Assembly: GCA_021203805.1 (NCBI GenBank)
Contig: JAJQAM010000006.1
Location: 1 to 44,844, forward strand
Direction of reading: 5' to 3'
DNA length: 44,844 bases
Origin: Coprobacillus sp.
Lineage (GTDB): Bacteria; Bacillota_I; Bacilli_A; RFN20; CAG-826
Position 1 is the stretch's first letter; every line of letters starts with the position of its first letter. This document shows, piece by piece, positions 1 to 7,867 of the stretch. Both the position numbers and the translations under genes were made by a program. Under the pieces are notes generated by a model that worked only from the letters and a program-made list of their open reading frames with translations, was not told the DNA's origin and did no database searches.

Positions 1-2
1 AG

Positions 3-596
3 GCCCGTGCGATTATGGAAGCCGCGATTCAGGCAAGCCATGACCTCGGTAAAGAAGTCACTCCAGAAATCATGATTCCTTTAACATTAGATGTTAAAGA
101 ATTCCAGTTTGTGAAGAAGATTATTGTTGATGAGTGTGAAAAAGTCCTTGCTGAAAAAGGAAGCCATCTCCACTACGAAGTCGGCACCATGATTGAAATT
201 CCACGTGCGGCCCTTCTCTCCGGTGAGATTGGTAAAGAAGCCGCCTTCTATTCCTTCGGCACTAACGACCTCACACAAATGACTTATGGATTCAGCCGTG
301 ATGACGCTGGTAAGTTCTTACCAAGTTATTACGAGCACAAGATTTTCGAGCAAGATCCATTTGCCACTGTTGACCAGCATGGTGTCGGTCGTCTCATTAA
401 GATGGCCACTGAAGAAGGTAAGGCTGTTAACCCAGACCTCCACGTTGGTGTCTGCGGTGAGCACGGCGGTGATCCTGTCTCCGTTGAGTTCTTCCATAAT
501 GTCGGTGTGGACTATGTCTCTTGCTCTCCATTCCGTGTGCCTATTGCTCGTCTAGCGGCGGCACAAGCTAACATCAAAAATCCTCGTAAAAAATAA
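3..596 (+). CDS. ppdK: Pyruvate, phosphate dikinase, C-terminal part (5' end outside window)
   Basis: The reading frame is open from the window edge (A-R-A-I-M-E-A-A) to the stop at 594-596, so only the last 197 residues are present. PPDK interconverts pyruvate + ATP + Pi and PEP + AMP + PPi. The visible part is the C-terminal PEP/pyruvate-binding TIM barrel: EIMIPLT, VGTMIEIPRAAL, SFGTNDLTQMTYGFSRDD and GVCGEHGGDP, where the Cys is the catalytic acid of the PEP-utilising family. The spacing and the YGFSRDD segment fit PPDK better than PTS enzyme I or PEP synthase. A good terminator follows, so this is the end of its transcript. The identification is confident; the N-terminal domains cannot be checked. 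Confidence 0.95.
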   Translation, partial: ARAIMEAAIQASHDLGKEVTPEIMIPLTLDVKEFQFVKKIIVDECEKVLAEKGSHLHYEVGTMIEIPRAALLSGEIGKEAAFYSFGTNDLTQMTYGFSRDDAGKFLPSYYEHKIFEQDPFATVDQHGVGRLIKMATEEGKAVNPDLHVGVCGEHGGDPVSVEFFHNVGVDYVSCSPFRVPIARLAAAQANIKNPRKK

Positions 597-623
597 TTCC
601 TTTTTGCGGGATTAATAAAATTT

Positions 624-650
624 AAGCCATCCTTATGGGTGGCTTTTTTA
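624..650 (+). terminator. Rho-independent terminator after ppdK
   Basis: A 9-bp stem (AAGCCATCC with GGGTGGCTT, one T-G pair) and a TTAT loop are followed by a T run. It lies 28 nt after the ppdK stop. Confidence 0.88.
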
Positions 651-673
651 TACGCTATATAAGGGAAAGCATT

Positions 674-687
674 CCTAAAATATAGGG
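674..687. promoter_or_regulatory. Upstream imperfect palindrome, possible second feo operator
   Basis: CCTAAAATATAGGG has inverted CCTA/TAGG arms. It resembles the palindrome inside the feoA promoter spacer at 725-741 (CCCTA, 7 nt, TAGGG) and lies 38 nt before it. Two copies of a similar site upstream of an iron-transport operon fit an iron- or metal-responsive repressor. The regulator is not identified; the sites do not look like a classical Fur box. Confidence 0.4.
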
Positions 688-720
688 CATTTTAATTTTT
701 TTTATTTTTTCCAGTTTCTA

Positions 721-748
721 TTGACCCTAAAATATATAGGGGTATAAT
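721..748 (+). promoter_or_regulatory. Promoter of feoAB with operator-like palindrome in the spacer
   Basis: TTGACC (721-726), a 16-nt spacer and TATAAT (743-748) make a strong sigma-A-type promoter, with transcription expected from about 755. The spacer is almost filled by an inverted repeat, CCCTA (725-729) and TAGGG (737-741). A repressor bound there would block RNA polymerase. Regulation by iron is inferred from the downstream genes. Confidence 0.7.
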
Positions 749-754
749 AAAACC

Positions 755-1018
755 GGTTAAAAAGGAGGCGAAAGAAATAAAAAAGAAGCTAAACATCACT
801 CCATCCTTACTATGTTATCTGTAAGATAAATTACTAATTAATGCTTATTTTATAGAAATAATCGTTAACTAGAGAATTTACAAAGAAAACATAATTAAGT
901 AGTTAATTATTTTTTTGTGACATAATAAGTGAATTTTCACTAACGATAGGTCTATTGCCGATATTTTAGTTATAGCCGTAGTGATGTTTTAGCTTTCTAA
1001 CGATGAGGAGGAAAAGCT
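755..1018 (+). other. Long structured leader of the feoAB transcript
   Basis: About 260 nt separate the promoter from feoA. The leader holds a near-consensus ribosome binding site (AAAGGAGG, 761-768) with no ATG, GTG or TTG after it; only an ATA at 777-779 would open a 15-codon frame, ending at TAA 822-824. It also holds three inverted repeats: TTATCT/AGATAA (815-829), ATAATTAA/TTAATTAT (891-910, followed by seven T) and AGTGAA/TTCACT (928-941). No known riboswitch class was recognised. It could carry attenuation control or a fossil gene start. Confidence 0.45.
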
Positions 1019-1345
1019 ATGCCAAGACTTAAAAGAAAAAGAAAAATTATTATCGATAACCCTGAGACTCTTGACCAACTCAATGTAGATCAGACCGCAT
1101 GGATAAAATCGGTTAATCTCCCAGATGGACAAATGAGAAGAAGGCTTCAAGATCTCGGTATTATCGAGGGAACAAGAGTGGTTTGTAAACAAGCCGCTCC
1201 CTCAGGCAACCCTAAATCGTTCCTTGTAAGGGGAGCGACAATAGCGATTAGGACTGAGGATTCTAAAAACGTCTATATTACGACAAAAGAGCCCACTAGC
1301 GAAGATGAAACGCAAGTAGTAGAAGAAGAAAATAAAACTGAATAG
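1019..1345 (+). CDS. feoA: FeoA, ferrous iron transport accessory protein
   Basis: FeoA is a small cytosolic SH3-like protein that works with the FeoB iron pump. The 108-residue product has the family pattern from about residue 28: WIKSVNLPDGQMRRRLQDLG, then GTRVVCKQAAPSGNP, then LVRGATIAIR. A 20-residue basic N-terminus and an acidic tail extend the core. The start is set by GAGGAGG 7-8 nt upstream of ATG 1019. It lies 88 nt before feoB and is surely co-transcribed with it. Confidence 0.9.
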   Translation: MPRLKRKRKIIIDNPETLDQLNVDQTAWIKSVNLPDGQMRRRLQDLGIIEGTRVVCKQAAPSGNPKSFLVRGATIAIRTEDSKNVYITTKEPTSEDETQVVEEENKTE

Positions 1346-1433
1346 GCTCTTCACCGCAATTTTGATGAGATAAATAAACAAGATTAGAACTTAATCAAGG
1401 GAAATGAGTTCGATGAGAAAGGAGGAATAAGTC

Positions 1434-3548
1434 ATGTCTATTATGTGTACGGGCTGTCCTTATTGTCCTGAGGACGAAGGAAAGCCAAAAAGAAGAAGAA
1501 AGCAGAAAAAAGACGCCGCTTCTACAAAGTTAAAAGGCAATAAATTAAAACCTGATGATCATATAATAGCCCTTGCAGGCAATCCAAATACTGGTAAAAG
1601 TACTGTTTTTAATGCGCTTACAGGAATGCATCAGCATACAGGAAATTGGCCAGGCAAAACCGTGGCAACTGCTGAAGGGCGATATGAATATGACGACAAA
1701 GGCTACGTTTTAGTAGATCTCCCTGGGACCTACTCCCTTTTATCACACAGTCAGGAAGAGGAAATCGCCTCTGACTTTGTCATAAATGGTGGAGCGGAAT
1801 GCGTAGTTGTCATCTGTGAATCAGTTTGCCTTGAAAGAAATCTTATCTTAGTGCAACAAGTTATGGAGCTACATGACAAAGTAATTGTTGTGGTTAATCT
1901 TATGGATGAAGCAAAAAGACACGGAATTAGTGTGAATTTTAATGAGATAAGAGAAAGACTTGGTGTCCCTGTGATTGGAACAAGCGCTGCGAGAGGAGAG
2001 GGCTTAGACGAACTTAAAAAACTTATTGAGGATGTATGCGAAGGGAACGTTTCACCCAAACCAAAAAGAATTATTTGTACCCATGATGAAGATGGGGATA
2101 TGAGAATGACCATGATGCGTGGAACCACTCAAAAAGAGAGTGATTTCACGGCCGTTAGAATGGTCTATAGAGCAGAGGAAATCTCTAGAGAAACTGTCTT
2201 TGATAGTGGAGATACCCCTGCTGAAAAACGCCAAAAAATGATGGATAAAATATTTATGGGCAGATGGGGAATACTCATTATGCTTGCCGTTTTATTCTTT
2301 ATTTTCTGGTTTACACTCGCTGGTGCAGATTGGCTAACAGATCCATTACAGTGGTGTTTTGACAAGATTTATATCTGGAACGATGAAACTGGAATGGGTC
2401 TGCACTACCTAGTCGATCTAGCAGATCAAGCAAAGTGGAGTGGTTGGTACTATATAACAATAGTCTTAGTTGATGGTGGTTATTTAGTAGCTACGAAGGT
2501 TATTGCAGTAATGCTCCCACCGATGGCAATATTCTTCCCGCTCTTTACTTTGCTTGAGGACTTTGGCTACTTACCAAGAGTGGCGTTTAGACTAGATAAT
2601 GCTTTTAGAAAATGCGGCGCTTGCGGTAAGCAGTCTCTTACCATGTGTATGGGATTCGGCTGTAATGCTGCTGGGGTAGTGGGCTGCCGAATTATTGACT
2701 CAGAAAGGGAAAGAAAGATTGCTATTTTAACCAATAACTTTGTTCCATGTAATGGAAGATTTCCAACATTAATGCTTGTTATTGGCTTCTTACTCGAGCA
2801 AATATTTAAAGCTTCTTTTGGGAGCTGGTTCATTTCTAGCCTCTTATCAACTATTGTTCTTCTAGTTGTGGTTGTGATCGGTGTTCTTATCACATTTGGT
2901 GTTAGTAAAGGCCTATCAAGCACAATGCTTAAAGGCGAACCATCATCATTTGTCCTAGAATTACCGCCTTTTCGAAGACCAATGTTTGGAAGAGTAATTG
3001 TAAGAAGTATTTGGGATAGAACCATTAAAGTGCTCGGTAGAGCGGTAGAAGTTGCTCTCCCCGCTGGTATTCTAATTGGAATATTGGCGGTCATTCCATT
3101 CCATGATTCCACAGTTATTGTTGGAATCGCTAATGCCCTTAACGGGGTTGGAACCGTGATGGGCTTTGGAGGGTCCGAAGGATTTAATGGTATATTAGGG
3201 GGAACATTACTCCTTGCCTTTATCCTCGGCCTTCCCGCTAACGAAATCGTTATTCCAATTGCGGTAATGATTCTCTCTATGGCAAGCAGTGGAGGCTATG
3301 TGAGCATGGTTACTGGAATGGGCGATTCAGATATTACCTCAATACTAGTAAACGCTGGAATGACGTGGAAAACATGTATATCTCTGATGACCTTCTCACT
3401 GCTCCACTGGCCGTGTGCGACGACTATCCTGTCAGTCAAAAACGAGTTAAACTCCTGGAAATGGGCGGGATTATCCGCTTTAATTCCAACAGTATGTGGA
3501 GTTGCTGCGTGTCTAGTTCTCAATTGGGGAATTCTCTGGTGGATTTAA
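1434..3548 (+). CDS. feoB: FeoB, GTP-dependent ferrous iron transporter
   Basis: FeoB imports Fe(II) through the cytoplasmic membrane. The 704-residue protein has an N-terminal G domain with G1 GNPNTGKS (49-56), G3 DLPG (95-98) and G4 NLMD (155-158), followed by a GDI-like linker and, from about residue 274, the membrane part. The two Gate-type signatures are present in the membrane half (MGFGCNAAGVVGCRIIDSER, then NNFVPCNGRFPT). No feoC follows. Start ATG 1434 has AAGGAGG 8 nt upstream. Odd: the first 11 residues contain Cys5, Cys8 and Cys11 (C-x2-C-x2-C) and then a long basic stretch before the G domain, unlike E. coli FeoB, which starts nearly at the G domain. Confidence 0.95.
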   Translation: MSIMCTGCPYCPEDEGKPKRRRKQKKDAASTKLKGNKLKPDDHIIALAGNPNTGKSTVFNALTGMHQHTGNWPGKTVATAEGRYEYDDKGYVLVDLPGTYSLLSHSQEEEIASDFVINGGAECVVVICESVCLERNLILVQQVMELHDKVIVVVNLMDEAKRHGISVNFNEIRERLGVPVIGTSAARGEGLDELKKLIEDVCEGNVSPKPKRIICTHDEDGDMRMTMMRGTTQKESDFTAVRMVYRAEEISRETVFDSGDTPAEKRQKMMDKIFMGRWGILIMLAVLFFIFWFTLAGADWLTDPLQWCFDKIYIWNDETGMGLHYLVDLADQAKWSGWYYITIVLVDGGYLVATKVIAVMLPPMAIFFPLFTLLEDFGYLPRVAFRLDNAFRKCGACGKQSLTMCMGFGCNAAGVVGCRIIDSERERKIAILTNNFVPCNGRFPTLMLVIGFLLEQIFKASFGSWFISSLLSTIVLLVVVVIGVLITFGVSKGLSSTMLKGEPSSFVLELPPFRRPMFGRVIVRSIWDRTIKVLGRAVEVALPAGILIGILAVIPFHDSTVIVGIANALNGVGTVMGFGGSEGFNGILGGTLLLAFILGLPANEIVIPIAVMILSMASSGGYVSMVTGMGDSDITSILVNAGMTWKTCISLMTFSLLHWPCATTILSVKNELNSWKWAGLSALIPTVCGVAACLVLNWGILWWI

Positions 3549-3551
3549 TAT

Positions 3552-3601
3552 AAAAAAGAATGCATTTCTAGATGAAAAATCCAGATTTGCACTCTTTTTT
3601 T
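3552..3601. terminator. Bidirectional terminator between feoB and the minus-strand operon
   Basis: A stem of about 13 bp (AAAAAAGAATGCA with TGCACTCTTTTTT, one mismatch) with further pairing inside, flanked by A and T runs, works for both converging transcripts. Confidence 0.75.
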
Positions 3602-3618
3602 ATTATTTAGATGAGTTT

Positions 3619-3876
3619 TTACTTAAATAAGCCGGGGACTTCAACATCAAAGACAATGCTATAATCGGAGTCGAGATAACCAACAACTTTGCCGTTTATT
3701 ATGACGTTTGCGTCGTCATCAATCTCGCCAACTTTTACATCTTTAACAGAGATGGCTCCGTCGTTATCCATATCCGCAAACTTCTTTCCAAACATATAAA
3801 GGCCGTCACGAGAGATATAGCCCACTATATCACCTCTATATAAGATGTTCTTTCCAAAGCACTCAACCACAACCAT
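3619..3876 (-). CDS. Small acidic protein of unknown function, downstream of glmU-like gene
   Basis: I do not recognise this protein of about 85 residues. It has no signal peptide or membrane segment. It seems to contain a loose repeat of short beta units ending in G(Y/E)(I/L)xxD: GDIVGYISRDGLYMFGK, then VGEIDDDANVIINGK, then VVGYLDSDYSIVFD. That suggests a small all-beta fold. The ATG at 3876 (reading leftwards) is preferred to the TTG at 3882. No clear ribosome binding site precedes it; the start is 10 nt after the glmU-like stop, so translation is probably coupled. It is the last gene of the minus-strand operon. Confidence 0.6.
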   Translation of the reverse strand: MVVVECFGKNILYRGDIVGYISRDGLYMFGKKFADMDNDGAISVKDVKVGEIDDDANVIINGKVVGYLDSDYSIVFDVEVPGLFK

Positions 3877-3885
3877 ATTCAAAGC

Positions 3886-4935
3886 CTATTTTCCAATAGT
3901 TTCATCACTACCAATGGTCTGACCTTCTATTTTAACAAAAGGTCCAATATGGTTATGGTCCCCAATTGTGGAGGTTGCTATAGATGAGAAGGAAATGTTA
4001 TTTCCTTCACCTATATCAGTCTTAGCAATATAAACATTAGGACCAATTCTATTAGCACATCCAATATTACAGTGTCCAAATATGGTAGTGTTAGGCATGA
4101 TAATAGTGTCCTCTCCGATTCTGACATTAGGAGAGATATAAGTTGTCTTAGGGTCCTCCATACTAACACCAGATAGCATAAGCTTACGATTTACTCTATC
4201 TTTCATAATCTTAGCGGCGGTGGCAAGTTGGACTCTTGTGCTCACTGCGTATATCTCAGTAGCGTCTTCTAAAACATAGGCTCCAACCTTAAGTCCATCA
4301 TTCACGAAGGATTCAACCATATCCCCAATATTGTATTTTCCTTCATCAGATTCCTCGATTTTTGCAAGGTATTTGAATAAAAGCTTGTTATCTACAAGAT
4401 AAATACCCGCATTGATTTCGTGGACATTATCATAGATAGCTTGTCTATTCTTATCATCAATTATCTTGAGGATATGACGAGATTTTGGATCTCTGACCAC
4501 TCTTGCATATTCATAGGCGTTATCCACCATAGCGGTAAGAAGGGTTAAATCTTCATGATCTTTAGCATTCTTTTTGAATAGCTTTTCTAGTGTTTCACTC
4601 GTAAGGAGAGGCATGTCACCAAAAACGATGAGGGTTTTGCCTTCTTTATCTTTGAGAAGAGGCTTAGCGCATAGGGCCGCTTTTGCGGTTCCATTAAGCT
4701 CCTTTTGCCAGACAACTTCGGAGCGTTTCTTGACTATTTCGCTTGTAACGTCTCCTCCAAATCCCACCACAGTGATAGTCTTATCAAAATGTAATGGCTT
4801 TAAAGCGTCTAATACATATTTAATGATTGGCCTTCCTAATATTGGATAAGATACCTTAGAATGCTCTTTTTCTTTGGTGACCATCTTTCTGCCTTTACCC
4901 GCAGCAATGATAATCGCATATCTTGGCTCGCTCAT
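3886..4935 (-). CDS. glmU: GlmU-like UDP-GlcNAc pyrophosphorylase, lacking the acetyltransferase active site
   Basis: GlmU normally acetylates glucosamine-1-phosphate and then makes UDP-GlcNAc, the wall precursor. The N-terminal nucleotidyltransferase is clear: AAGKGRKM (11-18), SKVSYPILGRP, FGDMPLLTS (metal Asp) and EINAGIYLVD. Hexapeptide (left-handed beta-helix) repeats follow from about residue 260. The protein is only 349 residues, against about 455 usually, and stops after IGPFVKIEGQTIG, just before the GNFVE...HLTYLGD region that holds the acetyltransferase catalytic residues. The usual GKGTRM is GKGRKM, and the GVNNR metal-binding segment is AVSTR. Synteny with rsmA-ispE supports orthology to glmU. 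It overlaps ispE by 4 nt (ATGA). The uridylyltransferase call is fair; acetyltransferase activity is unlikely. Confidence 0.82.
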   Translation of the reverse strand: MSEPRYAIIIAAGKGRKMVTKEKEHSKVSYPILGRPIIKYVLDALKPLHFDKTITVVGFGGDVTSEIVKKRSEVVWQKELNGTAKAALCAKPLLKDKEGKTLIVFGDMPLLTSETLEKLFKKNAKDHEDLTLLTAMVDNAYEYARVVRDPKSRHILKIIDDKNRQAIYDNVHEINAGIYLVDNKLLFKYLAKIEESDEGKYNIGDMVESFVNDGLKVGAYVLEDATEIYAVSTRVQLATAAKIMKDRVNRKLMLSGVSMEDPKTTYISPNVRIGEDTIIMPNTTIFGHCNIGCANRIGPNVYIAKTDIGEGNNISFSSIATSTIGDHNHIGPFVKIEGQTIGSDETIGK

Positions 4936-5795
4936 TTTTCATTCCTCACTTTCGTAACTACAACTTCGTATTGTTCTTCATATTTATTTGCAATCTTTTT
5001 AATTAATTTCTTGTCGGTGGATAGTCCAAAGACACAGGATCCAGAGCCTGAAAGCTGAACAATCTTAAGTCCTTCCTCATGTAAGAGGTCAATAATAGTC
5101 TGAATTTCAGGGCATAAACTAATAGAAACGGCCTGTAATGAGTTTTTAATAGAGGAGGCGAGTAATTCATCGTCTCCTTCTTCAAGGGCTTTAATAACCG
5201 CGTTTATGTCGCAAGTTTCTAAAGTAAAGGAATCACACTTGTCATAAACTTCTTTAGAAGAAAGACCAACATGAGGCTTCACTAAAACACAGTAGTAAAC
5301 ATTTTTAACTGTAATAGGCTCAACCTTTTCGCCGGTCCCAGACACTCTCGCGGGCACTCCTTTGATGAAAAATGGAATATCAGAACCTAGTTTCGCTCCA
5401 ATTTTAATTAAATCATTATCGGAGAGGCCAAGCTTTAGATAAGTATTCACTCCTGTAAGAGTGGCCGCGGCATTAGAGCTACCGCCTCCTAAACCCGCTT
5501 CCATAGGAATGACCTTATGCACAAAAATCCTGAATTTGTCGGGGAATTTATATTTGGCGGCAAGCGCATCAATTGCAAATGTTGCTAAATTATATTTGAC
5601 TGGACCAACTGAAAAATCATCCACTGTGATGTAGTTGTCTCTTGCTCCTTTAAGCTTCTCGACATAGATAGAGTCGTGAAGAGTAAGAGGAAGCATAACC
5701 ATATCTAGAGTGTGGTAGCCACTATCGAGTTTATCAAGCACATTCAAAGCAATGTTAATCTTAGCGTAGCTTTTAACGAGAAGTGTCTTTGCCAT
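4932..5795 (-). CDS. ispE: 4-diphosphocytidyl-2-C-methyl-D-erythritol kinase
   Basis: IspE phosphorylates CDP-methylerythritol with ATP in the MEP route to isoprenoids. It is a GHMP kinase: the N-terminal SYAKINIALNV, the ATP-binding GLGGGSSNAA and the C-terminal LSGSGSCVFGL motifs are all present. The start is taken at ATG 5795 (MAKTLLVKSYAKIN) rather than the longer frame to 5825, because the family begins there and AAAGGA lies 11 nt upstream; this gives 287 residues. It then overlaps the end of rsmA by 23 nt and the start of the glmU-like gene by 4 nt. It ends in TGA. Its presence implies the MEP pathway rather than mevalonate. Confidence 0.93.
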   Translation of the reverse strand: MAKTLLVKSYAKINIALNVLDKLDSGYHTLDMVMLPLTLHDSIYVEKLKGARDNYITVDDFSVGPVKYNLATFAIDALAAKYKFPDKFRIFVHKVIPMEAGLGGGSSNAAATLTGVNTYLKLGLSDNDLIKIGAKLGSDIPFFIKGVPARVSGTGEKVEPITVKNVYYCVLVKPHVGLSSKEVYDKCDSFTLETCDINAVIKALEEGDDELLASSIKNSLQAVSISLCPEIQTIIDLLHEEGLKIVQLSGSGSCVFGLSTDKKLIKKIANKYEEQYEVVVTKVRNEK

Positions 5796-6603
5796 TTGCT
5801 TGTTTGATCCTTTCTTGCATCTCAAAATACAATTTATAACTTATTTGCTCAGGACGAGCGTTAAATGGAATTTCAAGTTCATTTAATATATTACCACAAA
5901 GAACGTCGTCGTTTAGATACCTTTTCAAATTGTTATAAATCGTCTTCCTACGATTTAAAAAGATGTCTTTGCACATCAAATAAGTGTTTTTTATGTCATT
6001 TCTATCACTTTGACTATTAATATCGATAGTAAAAACTGTCGATACACACTTAGGAGAGGGGTAAAAAGCGGAGGGAGGAACGCTGAATTCTTTCTTAATA
6101 TCTCCGAGAAGATGAATGAGAATACTTGCCGGACCATACTCTTTCCCAGAGGTCGAAGTGAAGTGAAGAAGGGTTTCATTCTCGCACATTAAAACTAACC
6201 TACTAGCTTTATTAGCTTTAAGGCATAGGTCCACTATGATTTCAGTGGTCAAATTATATGGTAAATTACTCACTATTTTAGTGTATCCATCTAGGTCCGT
6301 ACGGCGGACATCTTGGTTAACAATTTTAATATTGTCTTGCTTATAGATAAGCTTAAGGAATGTGGTCATGTTTTGATCAACGTCTAGAAGGGTTATATCA
6401 TTATCAAAACTAGATAAAAAGTGGGACAAACTTCCAAGACCTGACCCAATTTCTAAAATTTTGTCGCTTTTTTCAATATTTAAGAGCTCTACTATTTTAG
6501 AGGCAATTTCTGGATCAATAAGGAAATTTTGCCCATAGTTAATATCAGGAGTAACTCCTATCTCACTTAGAATAGATTTGATGTTTTTATTATTGATTTC
6601 CAT
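5773..6603 (-). CDS. rsmA: 16S rRNA (adenine1518/1519-N6) dimethyltransferase
   Basis: RsmA/KsgA dimethylates two adenosines in the last 16S helix during 30S maturation. Of its 276 residues the recognisable parts are YGQNFL (23-28), the SAM loop LEIGSGLGSLS, the acidic motif LLDVDQN, and the catalytic NLPYNLT. PPSAFYPSPKC is also a family hallmark. It overlaps rnmV by 14 nt upstream and ispE by 23 nt downstream, so it is tightly packed in the operon. Loss of this enzyme gives kasugamycin resistance in other bacteria; here it looks intact. Confidence 0.95.
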   Translation of the reverse strand: MEINNKNIKSILSEIGVTPDINYGQNFLIDPEIASKIVELLNIEKSDKILEIGSGLGSLSHFLSSFDNDITLLDVDQNMTTFLKLIYKQDNIKIVNQDVRRTDLDGYTKIVSNLPYNLTTEIIVDLCLKANKASRLVLMCENETLLHFTSTSGKEYGPASILIHLLGDIKKEFSVPPSAFYPSPKCVSTVFTIDINSQSDRNDIKNTYLMCKDIFLNRRKTIYNNLKRYLNDDVLCGNILNELEIPFNARPEQISYKLYFEMQERIKQANGKDTSR

Positions 6604-7096
6604 ACTTCAATTTTAAGTCTTTTTCGCTAATTTTTAAGATGCATAATTTATTAAGAATGTTTCTATTATTTTTAACCCTAATATGATAATCGCTAAGAAT
6701 CTCTTTTTTATGAGTTAGGTATGGTCTTAACTCCTCTATTGTGAGAGATGGCCTCTCTCGATTATTATCAAAGTAGGGCTCTAATGTTTTAATAACAATG
6801 TCCTTAGGGCATTCAAAGACTCCATGCTTTTTATTATCCGAAGGATAATAGAGCAAAACATCTTCGCAATTTGGAACCTTCTTTTGAATTTGATTAGATA
6901 GGGATCTTCCAACGTCGTCTGGATCCAAAAGAAGAATAATCTTACGCACTTTGCTCACTTCTGTAAGATATAAAAAGTCCTCTTCATTTATATCGGTTCC
7001 ATGTGTAACAAATATATCACAATCAAGGAAAGATTTTAGATAAGATTTATCGTTTTCTCCCTCAACAATTACAAGCGCATTAAGAATATATTTCAT
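6590..7096 (-). CDS. rnmV: Ribonuclease M5
   Basis: RNase M5 is the TOPRIM nuclease that trims 5S rRNA precursor in Firmicutes, with ribosomal protein L18 as partner. The 168-residue protein has the TOPRIM glutamate (LVIVEGENDK, residues 8-17) and the DxD motif (LLLDPDDVGR), then KKHGVFECP where the family usually has a K..GVEH element. The neighbours tatD before and rsmA after are the Bacillus subtilis order. It starts 3 nt after the tatD stop without a clear ribosome binding site, so translation is probably coupled. Confidence 0.9.
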   Translation of the reverse strand: MKYILNALVIVEGENDKSYLKSFLDCDIFVTHGTDINEEDFLYLTEVSKVRKIILLLDPDDVGRSLSNQIQKKVPNCEDVLLYYPSDNKKHGVFECPKDIVIKTLEPYFDNNRERPSLTIEELRPYLTHKKEILSDYHIRVKNNRNILNKLCILKISEKDLKLKYGNQ

Positions 7097-7098
7097 TT

Positions 7099-7866
7099 TT
7101 ACACGTGAAACAATTTTACTGTATTACTATAGGTAAAATCTGCAATTTTTTCGTATGTTTCACCCTTACACCTTGCAATCTCTTCCACCACTAATGGTAA
7201 AAATGTAGGTGAATTCATTTCCCCTCTATGTGGGTGGGGAGCAAGGTAAGGTGAGTCGGTTTCCACAAGTAGTCTATCAAGCGGTACAATTCTAGCAACT
7301 TCCTTCACGCTTCTCGCGTTCGTAAAGGTAACTGGACCATCGAGACCGATATATAGACCTAGCTTAATAAAGTCATTTACCATTTCAGGAGATCCGCTGT
7401 AGCAGTGAACTACACCGCTGTACATAGGAGTGTGCTCTTTAAGAATGTCATAGGTATCCTGAATAGACTCTCGGGAATGAATAACAATTGGTTTCTTATA
7501 TTGATTGGCAATATCGATTTGTTTAATAAACCATTCCTTTTGTCTTTCCTTCTGCCAGTCTTCTTTTTCCCAGTGATAATCTAGACCGATTTCTCCCACC
7601 GCAATAACTTTAGGATGGTTTAATAATTTAAAAAACTCATCCACGTCCTTATCTAAAATCGAGTCAATCTCGGTCGGAATGATGCCAACCGTCGCATAGC
7701 AGCAATCAAATTCCTCGGCAATTTTGACTGCTAAAATAGAGGAGTCATAGTCATATCCAATAACGATAAACTTCTCGACTCCTTTTTCCTGAGCTTCTTT
7801 AATGATGCTTTTACGAAGCACATAGAGCTTTTCTTCATTTAAATGGCAGTGTGAATCAATAATCAT
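7099..7866 (-). CDS. tatD: TatD-family metal-dependent hydrolase/DNase
   Basis: The 255-residue protein is a full TatD: metal ligands in IDSHCHLNE, GEIGLDYHW, KPIVIHSRES, GVVHCYSGS and the closing ETDSPYLAPHPHRG. The family acts as Mg-dependent 3'-5' exonuclease or DNase in the cytosol. It sits between mnmE (1 nt upstream) and rnmV (2 nt downstream), as often seen in Bacilli. Nothing unusual is seen. Confidence 0.93.
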   Translation of the reverse strand: MIIDSHCHLNEEKLYVLRKSIIKEAQEKGVEKFIVIGYDYDSSILAVKIAEEFDCCYATVGIIPTEIDSILDKDVDEFFKLLNHPKVIAVGEIGLDYHWEKEDWQKERQKEWFIKQIDIANQYKKPIVIHSRESIQDTYDILKEHTPMYSGVVHCYSGSPEMVNDFIKLGLYIGLDGPVTFTNARSVKEVARIVPLDRLLVETDSPYLAPHPHRGEMNSPTFLPLVVEEIARCKGETYEKIADFTYSNTVKLFHV

Positions 7867-7867
7867 C

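Noticed and set aside
286..555. Open frame overlapping ppdK in another phase
   Set aside because: It lies within the conserved ppdK sequence and has no ribosome binding site; the same holds for many antisense or shifted frames inside gyrA, gyrB, mgtA and tldD.
777..824. 15-codon leader peptide starting at ATA
   Set aside because: AUA is not a normal start codon; kept only as a finding, not as a CDS.
3619..3890. Frameshifted GlmU acetyltransferase remnant after the glmU stop
   Set aside because: No frame downstream shows hexapeptide or HLTYLGD-like sequence; the following ORF is different.
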